A DNA stretch of 64,000 bases from Benzoatithermus sp963720725 (GTDB lineage: Bacteria > Pseudomonadota > Alphaproteobacteria > Geminicoccales > Geminicoccaceae): the NCBI GenBank assembly GCA_963720725.1, contig CAVRGN010000003.1, positions 434,001-498,000 of the forward strand, in the 5' to 3' direction. The notes below the pieces were generated by a model. That model made no database searches. It worked only from the letters and a program-made list of their open reading frames with translations, and was not told the DNA's origin. Positions within the stretch are counted from its first letter, which is position 1; the number at the start of each line of letters is the position of its first letter. Below are positions 61,980-64,000 of the stretch, in pieces. Both the position numbers and the translations under genes were made by a program.

Positions 61980-64000
61980 TCAGGCTTCCGCCAGCTGAGC
62001 CTCGTGATGCAGGGCGCGGAGCCGTTCCTCCGCGGAACGGCGTACCTGCTGCATGAGCTCGGGATGATCGCGCAGGAACTCGCGGAATGCTTCCCGGGGC
62101 AGCATCAGCAGGCGGCAATAGCTCAGCGCCACCACGTCGGCCACCCGGGGCCGCCGCATGATCAGCGCCATCTCACCGAAGAATTCGCCGGTGCCGAGGC
62201 GGACGACTTCGTCCTCCGGACGCTGGACCTCGACTGCGCCGGAGGCGATGAAGTACATGGCGTCGCCACGTTCGCCACGACGGATGATCCGCTCGCCGGG
62301 CAAGGCGAGCCGGGGCACCAGCCGCGGCTTCAGGTCGGCCCGTGCCGCATCGTCGAGCTCCCCCAGCAGCGGCACGTTGCGGATCAGCATGTCGAGGTCG
62401 AGGCCGAGATCGAGCGGCGGGATGGCCTCGAACGAATCCAGTCGGGTACGGAGTTCGCCGACCAGGTTGCGGAGAAGCTCGGGCGAGAGCAGCCCCTCGG
62501 ATGCCATCCGGTTGTAGGCCTCGAGCTCGAGGCGGACCGCGGTGCGGCTGAGGAAACGCCCGGATGCGACCCGCCAGTAGGCGGGATACTGCAGGCGGAC
62601 CGCGTCGAGCGCCCGGTCGGTATCCTCGATCCGCGCCTCGATGACGTGGAGCGCCACCTCGCTGACCCGCTCTCCGAACAGAGCGCGAATGCGGTTGCGG
62701 ATGAACCCGATCAGGCCTTCCAGCACGCGGCGCTGGATCAGCCGCAGCTCGATCCGTTGCGCCATGCGCCGCGCCAGGGGCCCGTTCAGCCGCAGTCGGC
62801 GGTGCAACAGGCCGGCCAGGTTCATCCTCCAGCCGCCGCCGATCTCGGCTCGCGCGACCTTGCGGTAGGGCTGCACGCTGCCGTCGCGCAATGCGTCCAG
62901 CAACTCGTTGGTGCGGCTCAACAGCAGCCAGCCCGCGGCACGTGAGATGGTGCCTTCGGCCATTTCGTCCGTGTAGTACGAGGCTTCCCGAGCGGTGATC
63001 GTCGCCAGTGCCACGATCAGTTGCTGGCGGCGCATTTCGTCGCCGCCGTCGCTGGCCTCCTCCAATGTCGCGACCCGCGTGCGGTACAGGGCGCCGACCT
63101 CGTCGGCGGCTTCCAGGTCGAGCCCATGGATGATCGCGGTCTCGGACAGCCGGTCGAGGATCTCGCCCTGGGTCAAGGCAAGCGCCCGAGTGCGCAGGAT
63201 CCGCTCGACCGGATCCAGCTGGTCCACCCCGAGCCAGTGGATCAGCGAGCGCAGCGTGGTCGCCTGCACCAGGAGGGTGAACAGAACGAAGCCGGTGGCA
63301 AGGACGGATACGAGATGGCGGACCTCGGGCGGGACGGTCGTCTTCTCGGCGACCGCCAGCGCCAACGCCAACGTTACCGCGCCTCGCACGCCACCCCACA
63401 GAATCACCAGTTTGAAGCGCGGACCGATCGGTCGCTGGCGCAGCAGCATGCGGACGATCGGCAGCACGCCCCACAGGCACAAGGCACGCGCCGACAGCGC
63501 GCCGGCAATGAGCGCCGCGAGCAGCAGGAAATCGCTGGGCCGTGCCTGCCGGATGGTTTCGGGCACGAGCATCGAAGCGAGCACGAAGACCAGCGAACTC
63601 GCCCAGAAGCCGAGCTGGCTCCAGATCACGCTGACGCTTTCCCATTCCTTGGTGCCGACCCGCATTCGCCCGATGGTGCCGAAGACGAGCCCGGCGGCCA
63701 CCACCGCCACCACGCCCGAGACGCCGAGGTAGCGTTCGGCGAGCGCGTAGGAGAGATAGGCGAGAGCGACGCTCAAGGTGACTTCGGCGGGCCCACCCTG
63801 GTCGATGCGGCTCACCAGGACCGCCGCAATGCGGCCGAGGGTGACGCCGACTGCGGCGCCGCCGACGAAATCGACCACGAGTTCGAACGCGATGTCGTAG
63901 ACGACGGTGAGTTCGCCCGGCATCGCGCCGGAAGTGACGAGGGCCAGGAGCACGGTGAACAGAGCAATGGCCGCGGCGTCGTTGAGGAGGCTCTCACCCT
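61980..64000 (-). CDS. Na+/H+ antiporter (CPA1/NhaP type) with C-terminal cyclic-nucleotide-binding domain, cut by window edge
   Basis: At least 673 residues; the 5' end lies beyond the window. Ten-odd helices including ESLLNDAAAIALFTVLLA, GVSGVVAVVAAGLVFGTIGR and LWGGVRGAVTLALALAVAEK, a CPA1 hallmark. A helical cytosolic region (IHGLDLEAADEVGALYRTRV) follows. The C-terminus is a cNMP/Crp-type domain: LALPGERIIRRGERGDAMYF and FGEMALIMRRPRVADVVALS, where the phosphate-binding cassette has R-V-A in place of the usual R-T/S-A. Suggests a pH/Na+ exchanger gated by a cyclic nucleotide. Starts immediately after the parS site. Confidence 0.92.
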   Translation of the reverse strand, partial: GESLLNDAAAIALFTVLLALVTSGAMPGELTVVYDIAFELVVDFVGGAAVGVTLGRIAAVLVSRIDQGGPAEVTLSVALAYLSYALAERYLGVSGVVAVVAAGLVFGTIGRMRVGTKEWESVSVIWSQLGFWASSLVFVLASMLVPETIRQARPSDFLLLAALIAGALSARALCLWGVLPIVRMLLRQRPIGPRFKLVILWGGVRGAVTLALALAVAEKTTVPPEVRHLVSVLATGFVLFTLLVQATTLRSLIHWLGVDQLDPVERILRTRALALTQGEILDRLSETAIIHGLDLEAADEVGALYRTRVATLEEASDGGDEMRRQQLIVALATITAREASYYTDEMAEGTISRAAGWLLLSRTNELLDALRDGSVQPYRKVARAEIGGGWRMNLAGLLHRRLRLNGPLARRMAQRIELRLIQRRVLEGLIGFIRNRIRALFGERVSEVALHVIEARIEDTDRALDAVRLQYPAYWRVASGRFLSRTAVRLELEAYNRMASEGLLSPELLRNLVGELRTRLDSFEAIPPLDLGLDLDMLIRNVPLLGELDDAARADLKPRLVPRLALPGERIIRRGERGDAMYFIASGAVEVQRPEDEVVRLGTGEFFGEMALIMRRPRVADVVALSYCRLLMLPREAFREFLRDHPELMQQVRRSAEERLRALHHEAQLAEA

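Overview
The window is a gene-dense, high-GC chromosomal segment of an alphaproteobacterium. The gene set fits a Rhodospirillales/Geminicoccales-like lineage: hemE-hemJ-rho next to a PpsR kinase gene, LptFG, MlaA, a B12 riboswitch, tetrahydromethanopterin-linked genes, Cfa and mnmE with a parS site. The lineage is an inference from gene content and base composition. I see no rRNA, tRNA, CRISPR array, prophage or complete insertion sequence.

Layout. 1-1.6 kb: two divergent genes of the kind linked to tetrahydromethanopterin/methanofuran C1 metabolism. 1.7-8.1 kb: a large secreted TPR protein, a FadL-like porin and TypA/BipA. 8.4-14.1 kb: cell-envelope block with a glycosyltransferase-ELM1 fusion, a phosphoesterase and LptF-LptG. 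14.1-20.2 kb: an amidohydrolase gene followed by a complete CUT2-type ABC importer (binding protein, ATPase, two permeases). 20.2-24.4 kb: MlaA with a secreted alpha/beta hydrolase, RlmJ, and small conserved genes. 24.4-25.3 kb: scar in which a FadL-like porin gene and a SET-domain gene both lack their 5' ends, head to head. 25.3-27.7 kb: cobalamin-riboswitch operon (small protein, CobW, DUF1289 protein). 27.8-34.5 kb: PurD, BioY, a Sua5/TsaC enzyme, a GATase, an EamA transporter and a DUF1127 protein. 34.6-39.3 kb: hydrolase, Cfa, and an Alg44-like/Alg8-like polysaccharide synthase pair. 39.5-48.2 kb: response regulator, pyruvate-kinase-like protein, cytochrome c, enoyl-CoA hydratase, SCPU protein, deacetylase-type amidohydrolase, TolC-type protein and DinB. 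48.3-53.0 kb: PpsR | intergenic AT-rich island | hemE-hemJ-rho. 53.0-64.0 kb: RND efflux pair, quinone oxidoreductase, thioredoxin-domain protein, MnmE, a parS site and a Na+/H+ antiporter with a cyclic-nucleotide-binding domain.

Most notable points. (1) The 49138-49544 gap lies between the RP001/PpsR gene and hemE, which is where the origin sits in Caulobacter and Rickettsia. It holds an AT-rich stretch, and the flanking genes are divergent. Together with a near-perfect parS at 61964-61979 this argues that the window spans the chromosomal origin. (2) At least seven genes (mfnF-like, porin remnant, bioY, EamA, alg8-like, yyaL-like, mnmE) are each repaired by removing exactly one base. The shared sign suggests either insertion-type sequencing error or decay, and it affects how each protein should be read. 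(3) An alg8-alg44-like pair with an intact PilZ motif stands apart from any other alginate gene. (4) Two genes (MmcQ/YjbR and Sua5/TsaC) have no ATG/GTG/TTG start but have a CTG behind a good Shine-Dalgarno sequence.
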